DNA of 64,000 nt from Anolis sagrei (taxonomy: Eukaryota > Chordata > Lepidosauria > Squamata > Anolidae): positions 209,372,506 to 209,436,505 of the forward strand of contig NC_090023.1 of the NCBI RefSeq assembly GCF_037176765.1. Direction: 5' to 3'. Made by a program: the position numbers and the translations under genes. Under the pieces are notes generated by a model. That model ran no database searches, was not told where the DNA came from, and saw only the letters and a list, made by a program, of their open reading frames with translations. How positions within the stretch are numbered: position 1 is the first letter of the stretch; the number at the start of each line of letters is the position of its first letter. Below are positions 1 to 11,403 of this stretch, piece after piece.

Positions 1-825
1 CTTCTTACTGAGTGGACAAGATATCTACTTTCAATGCCTGCAGTATTGAAAGTGAATTCACTTGCAGATACACTATTTTTCTTGGTTGTAAATGTTTTTG
101 TTTGTTGGGAGGCAGGCTCAGTTGCATTACATTATTTCATATTAGTGTACCAGTTCACATCCCTTCCTCGAAAGGTTCTCCTTATTACTGCAACATCTCG
201 TTCAATTGATTCCTGCACAAAACAGGAAAAAGCCTAATCATAATAGTGGAGCTCTTACTTGGGGTAAAAGGAATGGAAATGTGAGGGTGTTGCAGTGGGA
301 AGAATCTGAAGATGTTACTGTTTACACATGATGGCTCCCATTGGTGGTGGAGAGAGATCTTTATCAGCCAGAACACATCTGCCAAAAAATGTGGCCAGGG
401 AATAAGGAAAGACAAGGCTTTGCTGACAAAACAGAATGTCACCACATGAGATGAACAAAAATGCATGAGGGATTATGGGGCAGCAAAACCCAACCTAACC
501 CAAAATAACTATAGGAACTAATTTAAATGCATGGCTCTTTCTGACAAAAGAAAAAATGCTGCTGATGGAGTTATACTGCTGGAATAGTTACCAATAGTTT
601 TGGATATTTGTGTGTATCATGTGAATGGAAATGGAAAGTTTCAATTTACTGGCTCTCATCTGATCTCTTACCAACTTTAGACCATTAGTTCTGTACTTCC
701 ACAACATCAGCTGACTTCAGTGAGAATGAAAAATAATTTGACTAGTTAGCATAATCTGGTCAAATACAGTAACAAAGCAGAAATAAGTATACAAGGAAAG
801 TGGCACATAGGGATAAGACAGCCAT
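1..825. other. Non-coding stretch, nothing recognised
   Basis: AT-rich DNA with no open frame resembling a known protein, no clear repeat end and no splice-bounded exon. If the SHOC2 assignment of the 17.6 kb exon is right, this lies inside SHOC2 intron 1 (inference). Confidence 0.5.
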
Positions 826-960
826 TACAGTGTAGTGGTTTGAGTACTAGATTACAACTCTGGAGACCAGGGTTTGAATTTGCCATGGCAAATTATACTC
901 TTTCAGCCTCTCAACAAATCTTGTAAAGAAAACCCTAGGTTAGGGTAACAATAAATTGGA
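826..960 (+). mobile_element. Sauria-type SINE, 5' part
   Basis: The stretch has the tRNA-like head of the squamate Sauria SINE: 'gtagtggtttgagtacta', then a degenerate B box 'gaccagggtttgaattt', then the 'cctctcaacaaatcttgtaaagaaaaccc' type of body. It is truncated and diverged. The family is named from recognition. Confidence 0.65.
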
Positions 961-1893
961 AAAAAATTGAAGGTGCAGAACAACTAGATCACACTCCTTC
1001 CTTCTTTTGCCCTGACCACCTCCAGTCTCATCCAGCAGTAGCCATTGCCACTTCCCCCTCTTTGGCTGATGAGGCTCTGCATTTATACTCCTTCTCTAGC
1101 ACCTTCTCCCATTCTGGTGGTGCCACTCTCTCCTCCTTTGGCTCTGAGTTTCTGAGTTTCGAAAAAAAAGCAATTTTTCACAAATGGTGAGATGCAATGA
1201 ACTAGGGTTGGCAATTCTACAACTAGATATAATTTTAGATGGTCCAAGAGATAATAAAAAGAAGAGAAAGGAAAACATGCAGTCCTGTTTGAGTTTTCCA
1301 AAACAAGAGATAAAAATAGAACTAGCTCACTGATTCAAAGTAAACCAGAATTATCCAAGCAGTTAATACCACAAATCCTCAAACATTTGCACAGGTAGGC
1401 ATAATTAAGGCCAATGAGAGTCTATAAACCTGAAAGAAAGTGCCTTTGCTGTGAACATAATGTTCACCCCACTTATGACTCAATTGCTGTTTGTGCTGGA
1501 CATTAAGTAAGCCTAAGGTAAAATTTTGTGTCTAAAATATGGGGCAAACAACACACAGTAAAATTAGCAACTCTACTTCTGTCTTCATTGAGTTTCATAT
1601 TCTAAAAGAAAAGGATAAGAAAACTCTCATTGAAAAACCCTTGTTATCAAAGATAATGTGGGTTTGCAAGACAAATTCTTAATATTCTATACTGATCTTA
1701 CATTTTTACAGTGTTTTAGTACTGGTACTCTCTGGAAACTTTTATACAGCCTTGTTCCGAAAGTGACTTTTAGGCATTCTATGCTTTTACAGAAATGTTT
1801 CTAAACTGTGTGCATGCAAAACAAGCTGTCTCTCCACTATAATAGCTTTCACTAACAAGAAGGACCATCAATAACAGAAGTGAACCTTTATAC
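961..1893. other. Non-coding stretch, nothing recognised
   Basis: No coding exon, RNA gene or clear repeat seen. Short open frames on the minus strand near 1083-1301 show no known domain and are taken as chance. Confidence 0.5.
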
Positions 1894-2261
1894 CAGGGGT
1901 CCTCAAACTTTTTAAACAGAGGGCCAGGTCACAGTCCCTCAAACTGTTGGAGGGCCGGATTATAATTTGAAAAAAAAAAAAGAATGAATTCCTATGCACA
2001 TTAAACGTATCTTATTTGTAGTGCAAAAAAACACTTAAAAACAATACACTAATTAAAATGAAGAACAGTTTTAACAAATAGAAACTTATTAGTATTTCAA
2101 TGAGAAGTGTGGGCCTGCTTTTGGCTGATGAGATAGGATTTTTGTTGTTGTTGTTGTGTGCTTTCAAGTCGTTTCAGACTTATGTTGACCCTGAGCGAGG
2201 GCCGGGTAAATGACCTTGGAGGGCCGTATCCGCCCCCCGGGCCTTAGTTTGAGGACCCCTG
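1894..2261. mobile_element. Non-autonomous hAT transposon (Charlie-like), 368 bp
   Basis: Terminal inverted repeats CAGGGGTCCTCAAACT and AGTTTGAGGACCCCTG bound the element. The 8-bp sequence CTTTATAC is duplicated exactly at both sides (1886-1893 and 2262-2269), which is diagnostic of hAT transposition. The interior has the familiar 'gagggccgg' motif near both ends and a 'ttgttgttgtgtgctttcaag' segment that resembles the Sauria SINE body. No transposase frame is present. The intact target duplication implies a cleanly bounded insertion. Confidence 0.9.
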
Positions 2262-2310
2262 CTTTATACATTTATGTTACTTGTCATGAAAACAGGAATG
2301 TATATGTATA

Positions 2311-2628
2311 CAGGCAGTCCCGAAGTTACAAACATCCAACTTACAAATGACTCACAGTTAAGAATAGAGGTAAAACAACAGGAAGTAAGCAAAAACTACC
2401 CCTCGGAAGGGGAAATTCACTCCTGAAAGAGTTATCATGGGGAAAAGGTGTCTCAAATGAAGCTTTCCCACCAATTCTTGTTTCCATAACAAGCCAAATT
2501 TTTTCAAAATCCAATTATCACAGGGACAGAAAATTAGGAGAAATCATCCGAACAGGGGCAACGACAGCAAAGCAACACCACAGGGGTTCTAACACTTCAC
2601 TATGCTTTCCAAAGTTTGATTGATAGAT
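2311..2628 (+). mobile_element. Tc1/mariner (Tigger-like) element, left part
   Basis: It starts with CAGGCAGTCCCGAAGTTACA right after a TA and shares its body ('gggaaattcactcctgaaagagttatcatggg' type) with the longer copy at 6056-6926. It breaks off at a GATA microsatellite, so the right end is missing. Confidence 0.7.
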
Positions 2629-2651
2629 AGATAGATAGATAGATAGATAGG
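2622..2651 (+). repeat. (GATA)n microsatellite
   Basis: About seven uninterrupted GATA units at the truncated end of the Tigger-like element. Confidence 0.9.
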
Positions 2652-2682
2652 AGTTACACTTTAAAAATGCACCTGTTCTGTC

Positions 2683-2815
2683 ACCCCTGGTTAATATTTG
2701 GATGGGAGATCACCACCAGATTCCAGGAGCTGTGTGTTGTATTTCAGAGGAAAAAATGGGTTAAAGTACCTATGAATTGTAACATTCCTTGACTAAGAAA
2801 ACCCTATAAAATTCC
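2683..2815 (+). mobile_element. 5S rRNA-derived SINE fragment
   Basis: The segment 'cctggttaatatttggatgggagatc' matches the 3' half of 5S rRNA (CCTGGTTAGTACTTGGATGGGAGACCGCC), followed by 'ccaggagctgtgtg' for CCGGGTGCTGTAGG. A Sauria-like body ('tttcagagg', 'actaagaaaaccctata') follows. It is a diverged SINE3-type copy, not a 5S gene. Confidence 0.7.
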
Positions 2816-3159
2816 TACTGTCACCTTAAAGATACATATACACACATAAGAGATACTTAATATGTCCTTAAGCACACAGTACCAAGCATATAAAGAGGGG
2901 TCTATATATACTGTTTGCACCAAAATTATTGTAATACACATCTTCTAAAAGTACACCTTCTAAGGGTTTATCCAGAATTTGAATCTAAATATTTCAACTT
3001 TTGGTTAAATGTATTAATAAATACTATATGTAGCCATTACTGTTTTCACATGATTAAAACTGAAACAAGTTTTGTAAATACAACTCATTCACCTCTCAAA
3101 TTACCTTTCCTGTATTTTTCACATCTCAATTGGAATTATTTTCCTTATATTCATAAGAC

Positions 3160-3255
3160 TTGTTGGCATTGAATTTTGCCATTATGATGTTGGAAACCAC
3201 TTTGAGTCTCCTTAGGGGTTAGAATGTGGTATATATAAATGCAATAAATAAATAA
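3160..3255 (+). mobile_element. LINE 3' tail fragment (L2/CR1-like)
   Basis: It holds the common squamate 3' end 'gaaaccactttgagtctcc...', followed by 'tataaatgcaataaataaataa'. Too short for a secure family. Confidence 0.5.
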
Positions 3256-3564
3256 GACTTACTATAAAATTCTTACACTTTTTTGCCCCTCAGATGCAAA
3301 ATTGCCTTTACTAGCTTTGTCTCCATTCAACTGAAGAGCCCAAGGCCACAGAAAATGATATTCATAGCAGCATGTTGGTGCAAGTACACCTAATACTATA
3401 TTCTTAGGCAATCCTACTGATTGGCTCATGTTTAAATAAATATGTAAACAAAAAAATTAATGTGTAAGCAATTTATTTATTCATTCTAGTATTCTCAAAC
3501 CATATGAAATGACTTTCTGAAGGATTGGAAAAAGTCTTTTCTTCTGTTGGTCATGAGTCTAGAG

Positions 3565-3695
3565 CAGTGGTTCCCAACCTTCAGTCCTCCAGATGTTGTG
3601 GAGTTCAGCTCCCACAGTTCCTAACAACTGGTAAACTCACATTTCTAGGAATTGAAGTCCAAAACAAATGGAGGACTAAAAGTTGGGAACCACTG
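3565..3695. mobile_element. hAT MITE, 131 bp palindrome
   Basis: Terminal inverted repeats CAGTGGTTCCCAACCTT and AGTTGGGAACCACTG. Flanking 8-mers gtctagag (left) and gtatagag (right) differ at one base, as expected for an aged hAT target duplication. No coding content. Confidence 0.85.
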
Positions 3696-3703
3696 GTATA
3701 GAG

Positions 3704-4554
3704 GAAATTGGGGGAGAACATCTAATTGTTCATACACTGATATATAATAAACTCTACACATTCTAGATACATTCAAGTACTGCAGCATGCAAGGCATATT
3801 CATACTGTATCTCAAAATAATTTTGAAATTTGTTTGAGCTCAAATCAGTCCAAGGAATTATTTAGAAAATAACATGTCTACAACAGAAAAGGTACCAATA
3901 GCCTTAACTTCTCAAGCACTTTCAAATTCAAGATTATCAACAGAAGACATTTCAGAGTTTAATAAATCACAGACATGTGTTACTCATTGTCTGAAACATA
4001 TACAGAAACTGAAGAGTTCAAGAAAATTGTATTTTCTTAAGTATTTATTAACCACTTTTCTTCCCACCAGGCTCTTAAGGTAACGTATTGTTAAGTACTG
4101 TAAAATATATTTTTAAAAACTCCAAGCAGATAAAATGTATCAGCGAACAGCAGTGATGTTGCAGTAATATGGAATACAGTGGACTACATCTTCTCAGATT
4201 AGGGCCTTAGGACCCCCACAAAAGTGAAAGAAACTCTAATTTAAAAATCACTATTTTTTTACCTGTGAAAACACCTATCTAGACATTTCTAAGTCCTCCA
4301 GCAAAATTATATGGTTATTTTCTGCTGGAAACTGATTAGAGTTGCACTGAAGGACCTAGAGAATCCTAGGGAGAACATATCAATCAAATCCACAAATAAT
4401 CAAATCTGCAAATGTCAAACAGGACGCTTGGAAGTAGCATCCTGCATATTCACCTTTTAATGGAACACTGCCAGCTATAGTAATCTCTAAGTACACAGAT
4501 AACATATTTAAATGTGTGAAATGTGACATTATGTTTAAGTTTTTACTTTTGCTA
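3704..4554. other. Non-coding stretch, nothing recognised
   Basis: A 69-codon plus-strand frame at 3874-4083 shows no domain and is treated as chance. No repeat ends recognised. Confidence 0.45.
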
Positions 4555-4837
4555 TTATTGGTTAGTTATTGTACGTTTATATTGTTCTTGTTTTATTTAT
4601 TGTATTGATTATTTGTTGTTTGTCTGTTTTTATGGCATTGAATGTTTGCCACTTTGATAGAAACCACCCTGAATCCCCTCCAGGAGATAAGGTGGGCTAC
4701 AAATAAGGTTTGCTGTTGTTTATTTGTTCAGTCGCTTCCAACTCTTTGTGACCTCATGGACCAGCACAAGCCAGAGCTCCCTGTCAGCCATCACCACACC
4801 CAGCTCCTTCAAGGTCAAGCCAGTCACTTCATATAAG

Positions 4838-4880
<43 letters not shown>
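4555..4880 (+). mobile_element. LINE 3' tail, BovB-like piece and (ATT)n
   Basis: Three adjoining parts. At 4555-4710 there is a LINE 3' tail ('ggcattgaatgtttgcc', 'ctgaatcccctccaggagataaggtgggctac'). At 4711-4838 there is 'gttcagtcgcttccaactctttgtgacctcatgga', which resembles the 3' region of BovB/RTE and its SINEs. At 4839-4880 there is a run of about 14 ATT units. The 64-codon frame over the middle part is repeat-derived. Confidence 0.6.
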
Positions 4881-4881
<1 letters not shown>

Positions 4882-6055
4882 AACAAGTATATAGCAAGCA
4901 TGAACTCAACTGTTCAGCATGCAGTATTTTGTAAGTGACAATTGTACAAATACTTTAAAATGTCCTTACATCATATAAAGGACACTACATCCTCAGGATA
5001 TGTGATCTACTATGGAAAGAACTGGAGTTGACAAATGACAACTACCAGGCTAACTCAGGCTGTGAAGTGACTTTGACACAATATAACGTAAGTAAATGTT
5101 TCTTAGCAGGCTACAGTATAAGATTCCGTCGAAACTACTGCAAACACTAGTTTCCTATTCAGAAAGCACTTTCATGTATAAGAATACCTGAATTACATAC
5201 ACTGATGGATATCACTAAAAGCCTACATGCTGAGAAACTGCTATTAGCTGCTTGAAAATCATAACACTGGGCATACATGATCACACACCTATGTACAGAC
5301 AGTTTCTTGCACAGGAGACTTTCCTCAAACTGAAGCACTTTCTGTTATAATTTGTCATACTTTAAACAGTTGATCTGGGTGATTTAAGAGTATTTGGGGC
5401 CAGAATTTTAAGAGATCTTGCACAACAGATGGAAGAGTAATCACCATGTTTGGTGCTGTCTGGGAAAATTATAGCAGGGATTTGAGGCTGTTCTAGCTCT
5501 GGAACTCCCTACCAAGGAATGCTGAGGCAGCCTCCTCCCTGTTATCCTTCTAACAATAAGCAAAATCCCTTTTACCCAAGAGACAACTATTTCAGTTGCT
5601 GTGGAAGGGGATTTTAATGGAAACGTGCTACTATTGCACTTTTAATTCAATTATATTTTAATTATGTGTAGCTTTCTATACCTTTTTTAGTTTCTCGTTC
5701 TGTGAAAAGCCATACTTGTGTATTGAACTGTTAGTAAAAAAAAAAATCAACCCCCAAAATATGGATTGACACATTCATACATCAGTGTGACCACTGCACC
5801 ATAACTCTTGTCAAAAAAGGAACCATCTCCTTCTCTGAGTAGAGTGAGGTAAGGCAAGAGTTTAGACCCTGTGTACTCCCTCTGTGTTGTATCACTTCTG
5901 GTTGTTTTTAATGCATCAATGGGGAAATAGCCATAGCAACCAGGGACTGGTGCTATCCCTCTCCATGGAATGATTCTAGACTTATCTATGGTTATTATCA
6001 AAATCCACAATTTCAGCCCTAAAATCTGCACTTATACATGAAATTAACTTATATA
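4881..6055. other. Non-coding stretch, nothing recognised
   Basis: No exon, RNA gene or clear repeat family. The 94-codon minus frame at 5747-6031 has no recognisable domain. Confidence 0.45.
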
Positions 6056-6926
6056 CAGGCAGTCCCCGAGTCACAAACATTCAACTTACAAATGACTCCT
6101 ACTTAAGAACGGGGGTGAGACAAGAGGGAGTGAGAGAAATCTACCTCTAGGAAGGGAAATTCACTCCTGAAAGAGTTATCATGGAGAAGAGGTATCTCAA
6201 CTGAAGCTTTATAATCAAGCCTTGTTTCCATAACCAGACATATTTTTAAATTTTTTATCACAGGGACAGAAAGTGAGGTGAAATCTTCTGAACAGGGCCA
6301 TAAACAGAAAAACAGATATTGCAGGAGTATTAGCCCTTCCCTATGCTATCCAAAGCATATATGCATGTGTGTTTGCGTGTATGTATGTATAGTTGGGCGA
6401 GTGAGCCTATTAACAAAAGACTTTCCTCATAAATGAAAGCAGAGTAACTTATTAGCAGCAGCATGACCCAGCACCAGTAGTCCAAAGTGATAAAAACAGC
6501 AAAAACACACAGGCCAATGTTATCTCTTCCTTAGGAGGATTTTCTTTGTAGGAAAATAATATGGTTGCACTATTCACAAGAACTAGGCTTCCATAACACA
6601 CATAAATACACAGTAGCTTTACATGCAGCAGCCTACACACTGGAGTTTTCTCACACAAGGCTTCTCTCACACCAAGGTTTACCTCACACTGCTCAGAATG
6701 ACACTAGCTTTGGCCCATTGACTCTAACAGGCTTTGGCCTACTCTTTCAGTTATTGACTCACACTTTTGTAATCAAAATTCTCAGTTAATTTTTAAGATT
6801 TCTGACATGTATGTATACATATATATATGGCTGGAATGACTCTTAAAAATGTACCGACTTACAAACAAATTCAGCTTAAGAACAAACCTAGGGAACCTTT
6901 CCTGTTCATAACTTGGGGACTGCCTG
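6056..6926. mobile_element. Tc1/mariner (Tigger-like) element, 871 bp
   Basis: The element begins CAGGCAGTCCCCGAGTCAC and ends ACTTGGGGACTGCCTG, with TA on both sides, as expected of Tc1/mariner insertion. The ends continue as imperfect inverted repeats ('aacttacaaatga' left, 'cttacaaacaaattc' right). The interior holds no transposase of useful length, so it is a non-autonomous or decayed copy. Short frames inside it are not host genes. Relatives sit at 2311 and near 48650. Confidence 0.8.
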
Positions 6927-8220
6927 TATATGAGTATGTATTTTTCCCATGGGGGGGAGGGAAGCAAATCAAAAGCAATTGCATAACCCTACTATATGAC
7001 AAAAGCAAACCCTTCTTCTGCAATTTATGCCTCTGTTCCCTCAAAAGAAATATCTACATGTATGCTGCTTTGCTTCCAGGAAGAAATTCCTATGGGTAAT
7101 TTGGAACTACTTTTGGTTCCCACTGAACATGGGGGAAGAACATATATATACTTACATGACTAGTCTACAGAACTTAAACAAATCAGAATAAGACCCCACA
7201 AATCATAACAAAACATGAAGGATTGTTTGTCTCTATTGTGGGGTTCAAGTATCATCCTCACTCCTCAATAAGCTTCACTTAAACTAAATATGGTACTTTT
7301 TCTTGCAACTATTTGAAATTGTTTTTTTTTTATTTAGCACAAACTTCTGCTTAACTGTTTCACTGATAAAGAGAAAATAAATTAAACACAAATCTTATGC
7401 TGTTTCATAACAAATATTTTTCCAAATATTTGATGTATCACCATGAAAAGAAAAAAAGGCATTTAAACCATGCAAAATAAGTCATACTATCGAACTTTCA
7501 TAAAGTATAAAACATTGTATAAAACTCTCTATAATTGAAAATAATATATGTAAACAAAAATAGTTAATGTCTAGGATTAACACAGAACTGATTATAACCA
7601 ATACAATATTTACATGAGAAGATTACTGGAAAAACACATACTAATAATACAGAGGTTTTTATGATGGAAAGTTCCTCTGTTTCAAGCCAATTTTCGTACT
7701 AGAGGTGTGTCTGTCGGAAAAAAGGATTGTGGGCAGTACACAGACATGAAACAATGTAACCCCAAACACTTACCATCCTAATAAAATGTCAGTGTAAGCA
7801 GAAAATGAAATATAACAACTATAGCAGTCACAGCAATTTGAACTATAACACAAAGACAACTGACTGAGTCTTATTTGAGCACTTTCCAACAAAAACCCAA
7901 CCCAAGGATCCACCGAAACTCTCTTACCAGGGAAAAGCAAAGGGCTGGTGCACACAGATAGATTACTCTTGCTGATAGTGAGAGCAGGGAAGCATACCAT
8001 GGAGCTTTATTTTGTGATTCAGTTGAGCTACGTGAATTGTGGGGAAGACTGCTGCTATTCAGGTTTTATTTTCTCCCACTATCCAATGCACCAACGACAC
8101 ACACTTTTATTACTTTGGGGCGGTGGGGGGGGGGGGGGTGTGCAAAATTGCCAAACTTTGGAACAAGGTTGAAAGGGATTCCAAATAGGCTTGTTTAGTT
8201 TTAAAAGCTATCTATACATG
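6927..8220. other. Non-coding stretch with a G homopolymer
   Basis: No coding signal. A G-rich run (about 14 G after GGGGCGGT) lies at 8125-8138. No other repeat was recognised. Confidence 0.5.
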
Positions 8221-8600
8221 AGATGAACCAACCTGGACATGGAATATTATTTGAGAACACAGAAATGCTGGACCACTCTTGACAACCAAATCGTCAGATA
8301 CATGAGAAGTCACTGAAATCCACAAGTATATGGACAATTTCAACAGAAAAGAGAAAACCATGAAAATGAACAAAATCTGGTTGGCAGCATTAAAAAAACA
8401 AACACTAGAATCAAGACAGTAAATAAAGAACACCATTCAGTAACAGGGGAATTCCAGACAGCAAACAATCAAGTGCCAGTTAACATCTCCCAAACAAAGG
8501 ATGCCTCCAGGCAACAACACTGATTGACTTTGCAACTACATGGCTACTCAATGCTAATCAAGCTTGCCAACTGCAACATTTACACTTGCTTCAAACATAC
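8221..8600 (+). mobile_element. Penelope-like retroelement fragment (GIY-YIG end)
   Basis: The plus strand encodes the conserved stretch MNQPGHGILFENTEMLDHS, which I recognise from the C-terminal GIY-YIG-containing part of squamate Penelope-like elements. The trailing 'aatttcaacagaaa', 'atgaaaatgaacaaaatctgg' and the usual 3' non-coding part ('gatgcctccaggcaacaac', 'caatgctaatcaagcttgcc') follow. It is an old, broken copy. Confidence 0.75.
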
Positions 8601-8745
8601 AAAGGGCTGTCAAAGGCTTTCATGGCCAGAATCACCGGGTTGCTTTGAGTTTTTCAGGCTGCATGGCCATGTTCCAGAAGCATTATTTTCCAACATTTCA
8701 CCCACATTTATAGCAGGCATCCTCAGAGGTTGAGAAGCTTTCCCC
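8601..8745 (-). mobile_element. Penelope-like terminal segment, opposite orientation
   Basis: The 'aaggctttcatggccagaatcac' to 'tatagcaggcatcctcagagg' block is the antisense of the terminal segment seen at 57370-57505. Inverted arrangements of terminal pieces are familiar in Penelope-like elements. Confidence 0.7.
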
Positions 8746-9103
8746 TGTGTTTGGGAAGTGCAGACACTCACTGCCAATTCCTATTTGAAACTGGTGGTGT
8801 GTGTCTCGACAGCCATGCCATGCTCCCTGGGATCAGGTGACCGAGGGACATGGGATCGCGATCTCTTCCTGCCCTCTTCCACCCCTTTGCTGCCACCTAG
8901 AAGGAGGGAAATGGCACCTAGCTGCACCTCCACGGTTTTTCTTCCTGTTTCTGTGCCATGTGATGGGCAAAATAACCTGAGAGCGGGGGGGGGGGGGGAT
9001 CACTCTTCCCAGGTGCCTTTGCCAGTCACATGGCACAAAACTAGTAAGAGAAACTGCCAACAAAGAGGTAGATGCTTTTTTTTCTACTTTTTAGCTGGAA
9101 GGT
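8746..9103. other. Moderately GC-rich non-coding stretch
   Basis: Overlapping frames on both strands (115 and 76 codons) show no domain. A run of G occurs at about 8986-8998. No promoter or exon can be argued. Confidence 0.4.
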
Positions 9104-9364
9104 AGAGCCCCCGGTGGTGCAGGGGGTTAAACCCCAGTGCCGGCAAGACTGAAGACCGACAGGTTGCAGGTTCAAATCCAGGGAGAGCTCTCTCTGTCAG
9201 TTCCAGCTCCCCATTCAGGGACATGAGAGAAGCCTCCTACATGGATGGTAAAACATCAAAACATACTGGTGTTCCCTGGGCAACGTCCTTGCAGACAGCC
9301 AATTCTCTCACACCAGAAGCAACTTGCAGTTTCTCAAGTTGCTCCTGACATGAAGGGAAAAAAA
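9104..9364 (+). mobile_element. tRNA-derived SINE, second squamate family, full length
   Basis: The head 'agcccccggtggtgcag', a B box 'ggttcaaatcc', and the body 'cctgggcaacgtccttgcag...ctctcacaccagaagc...gttgctcctgacatga' run from a tRNA-like 5' end to an A-rich tail. The same family sits inverted at 16590-16856. It is Pol III type by its A and B boxes. Confidence 0.85.
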
Positions 9365-10890
9365 GCTGGAATGGGATAGGATAGAGGCTGGAATTCAGAC
9401 CCCTGCCCAATGATACCAAACTGGCTTTGGTATGGCTGGGCAGTATGGATGCTCTTTCACAGTCAAGGTGCCTCGTGGTGTCCCTGTAAGGCCTCAATGC
9501 ATGACTGAACAAATATTTTGCATGCCAGTTCCATCCCACATTTTGTAGAACCAGACAAAGAAACTATTCAAATAATGAAAATGGGAGAAATCAGCATTCT
9601 ACCATTTTAACCCATCATCTAATACCAAATTTAATGCTGTAATATGACACTTTATAGCAGACACAGTGGTGAAGGACTGAGCTCATACATAACTTTTTTC
9701 CCATGGTCTCACCCAAATCAACAGAGAAGAAAAATACAATTCTGATATATAGAAGAAAGAGTGATGCAAACTATCAGAAGAACAGTTGACACGAAAAGAA
9801 AGTCTCAATTTGCCATCTACTTTATATAACCAGGAAATGAAAAATGAGAAATCTGATCCTATAATCTATGTTCACTGTTAAAGCAAAACATTACAGCATC
9901 TGCACTATCCCCAAACTCATTTCAAACTCTTCTTGGAAGACTTTCGTCGTCAAACAGTATTTTCAGCCCCCTAATTTGGAACCAAGCTACAATGTTTGTC
10001 TTACTATCAATTCTTGGTCATATATTACAATATATGCCGCCACATACATTGAAATAATTTCTTATAACATCAACAATCAAATTCTAATTAGAAAAGTAAT
10101 CAAATGAAACTGCAAGAAGTACACGAAGAAAACTAGGAGACATCCATAAATCAAAGACTGTTGCAAAATGTATTCATCTGTGCATGGAAGACTTGTCTGC
10201 TATACCTAAATAAGAACCAGATTTTAATGTCACACAGATACAGTTTCTAGTTGGATGCCTATCCCTCCGTGCATTACATTTGTAATCTGAAGATAAAACT
10301 GCACTGTTCAACAACCTTCCATCACCATTATGGCACAAATAAATCATTTTCTATGTGCATAAACTAATAGGGGTACATAGTATTATATCCTCATTTTAAA
10401 CTATATATCTGCATTTTCATTCTGTAACACTCCAAGCACAACACACTCACCCTCCATCTCCTAAACTGCTGTCAGCCTGTGTAAATGACCACAGCCAGTT
10501 CACTTCACTTGTTAAATCCAGAAAAACCAACAGCCCAACAAAGCCAATTAACATGTGATGATTATCACAAACCAAAATGAATCCAGCTTCCATCTGTTAG
10601 ATAATCTTCTTGATTTACTGAAACATAGATTAATCCATTATCAAATCTAAATATTTAAACCCATGTCAGCAGTAACAAACCTTTAAAAATGTTGCTTATT
10701 TTAAATTGAACCATAAATGTAATAAATTTCACAAAATGTCCTTGATAAACACTGGGCAGCAGTCCAGAGATTAGGAAGGTATTTATCCCTAAAATATGGC
10801 TGATGGTATAGTATAACTTTACTAGTATTAAGTGAAATACAATTGGTACAGAATTTACAATTACAACAGTATTGCTCTGTACATAAAATA
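9365..10890. other. Non-coding stretch, nothing recognised
   Basis: AT-rich DNA with short chance frames (for example 79 codons at 9868-10107). No repeat family or exon recognised. Confidence 0.45.
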
Positions 10891-11403
10891 ATTTCTAACT
10901 TAAACAAGGCTTATTTTATGTATAAACTTGCAGCTTGTAAAATCAGTATATTGAACTGACGAGCATAGAGACCACAACCGGTTTTGACTCTAGGTCTCCC
11001 TCGGGTGAATTTATAATTTTACATTCTCATGAAAAACACTTCTCATCCCTTCCAAAAGGTTGTATTTATGTATCCTTTTTCAATGGTGGGTTAGTGTATA
11101 AGTTTCATATGCTCCGATGAGACTCTGCTGAATCTGTTTGTCCTTATTGAAAGTCTGTATAAAACCGGTTGTGGGTTGTAGGTTTTTCGGGTTGTATGGC
11201 CATGTTCTAGAAGCATTCTCTCTAGAATGCCTCTAGAAAATGGCCATACAACCCGAAAAACCTACAACAACTCAGTGATTCTGGCCATGAAAGCCTTCGA
11301 CAATACATTAAACCGGTTGTGGTCTCCGTGGTCGTCAGTTTAACATATTGATTTTACAAGCTGCAAGTTTATGCATAGAACAAGCATTGTTTAAGTTAGA
11401 AAT
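10891..11403. repeat. Inverted-repeat element, 94-nt arms, unclassified
   Basis: The left arm 10891-10984 and right arm 11310-11403 are reverse complements with about 10 mismatches in 94 (roughly 89% identity). Both arms meet the interior at ACCGGTTT/AAACCGGT. The interior contains a separate Penelope-like insertion. No transposase frame. The family is unknown to me; it could be a terminal-repeat retroelement remnant or a long-TIR DNA element. Confidence 0.7.
11175..11309. mobile_element. Penelope-like terminal hairpin insertion
   Basis: The insert carries 'gtaggtttttcgggttgtatggcc' and its inverted copy around a short loop, then the 'gattctggccatgaaagccttcgacaa' end typical of the family. 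A 13-nt direct repeat AAACCGGTTGTGG brackets it (11162-11174 and 11310-11322), so it went into the older inverted-repeat element. Confidence 0.75.
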
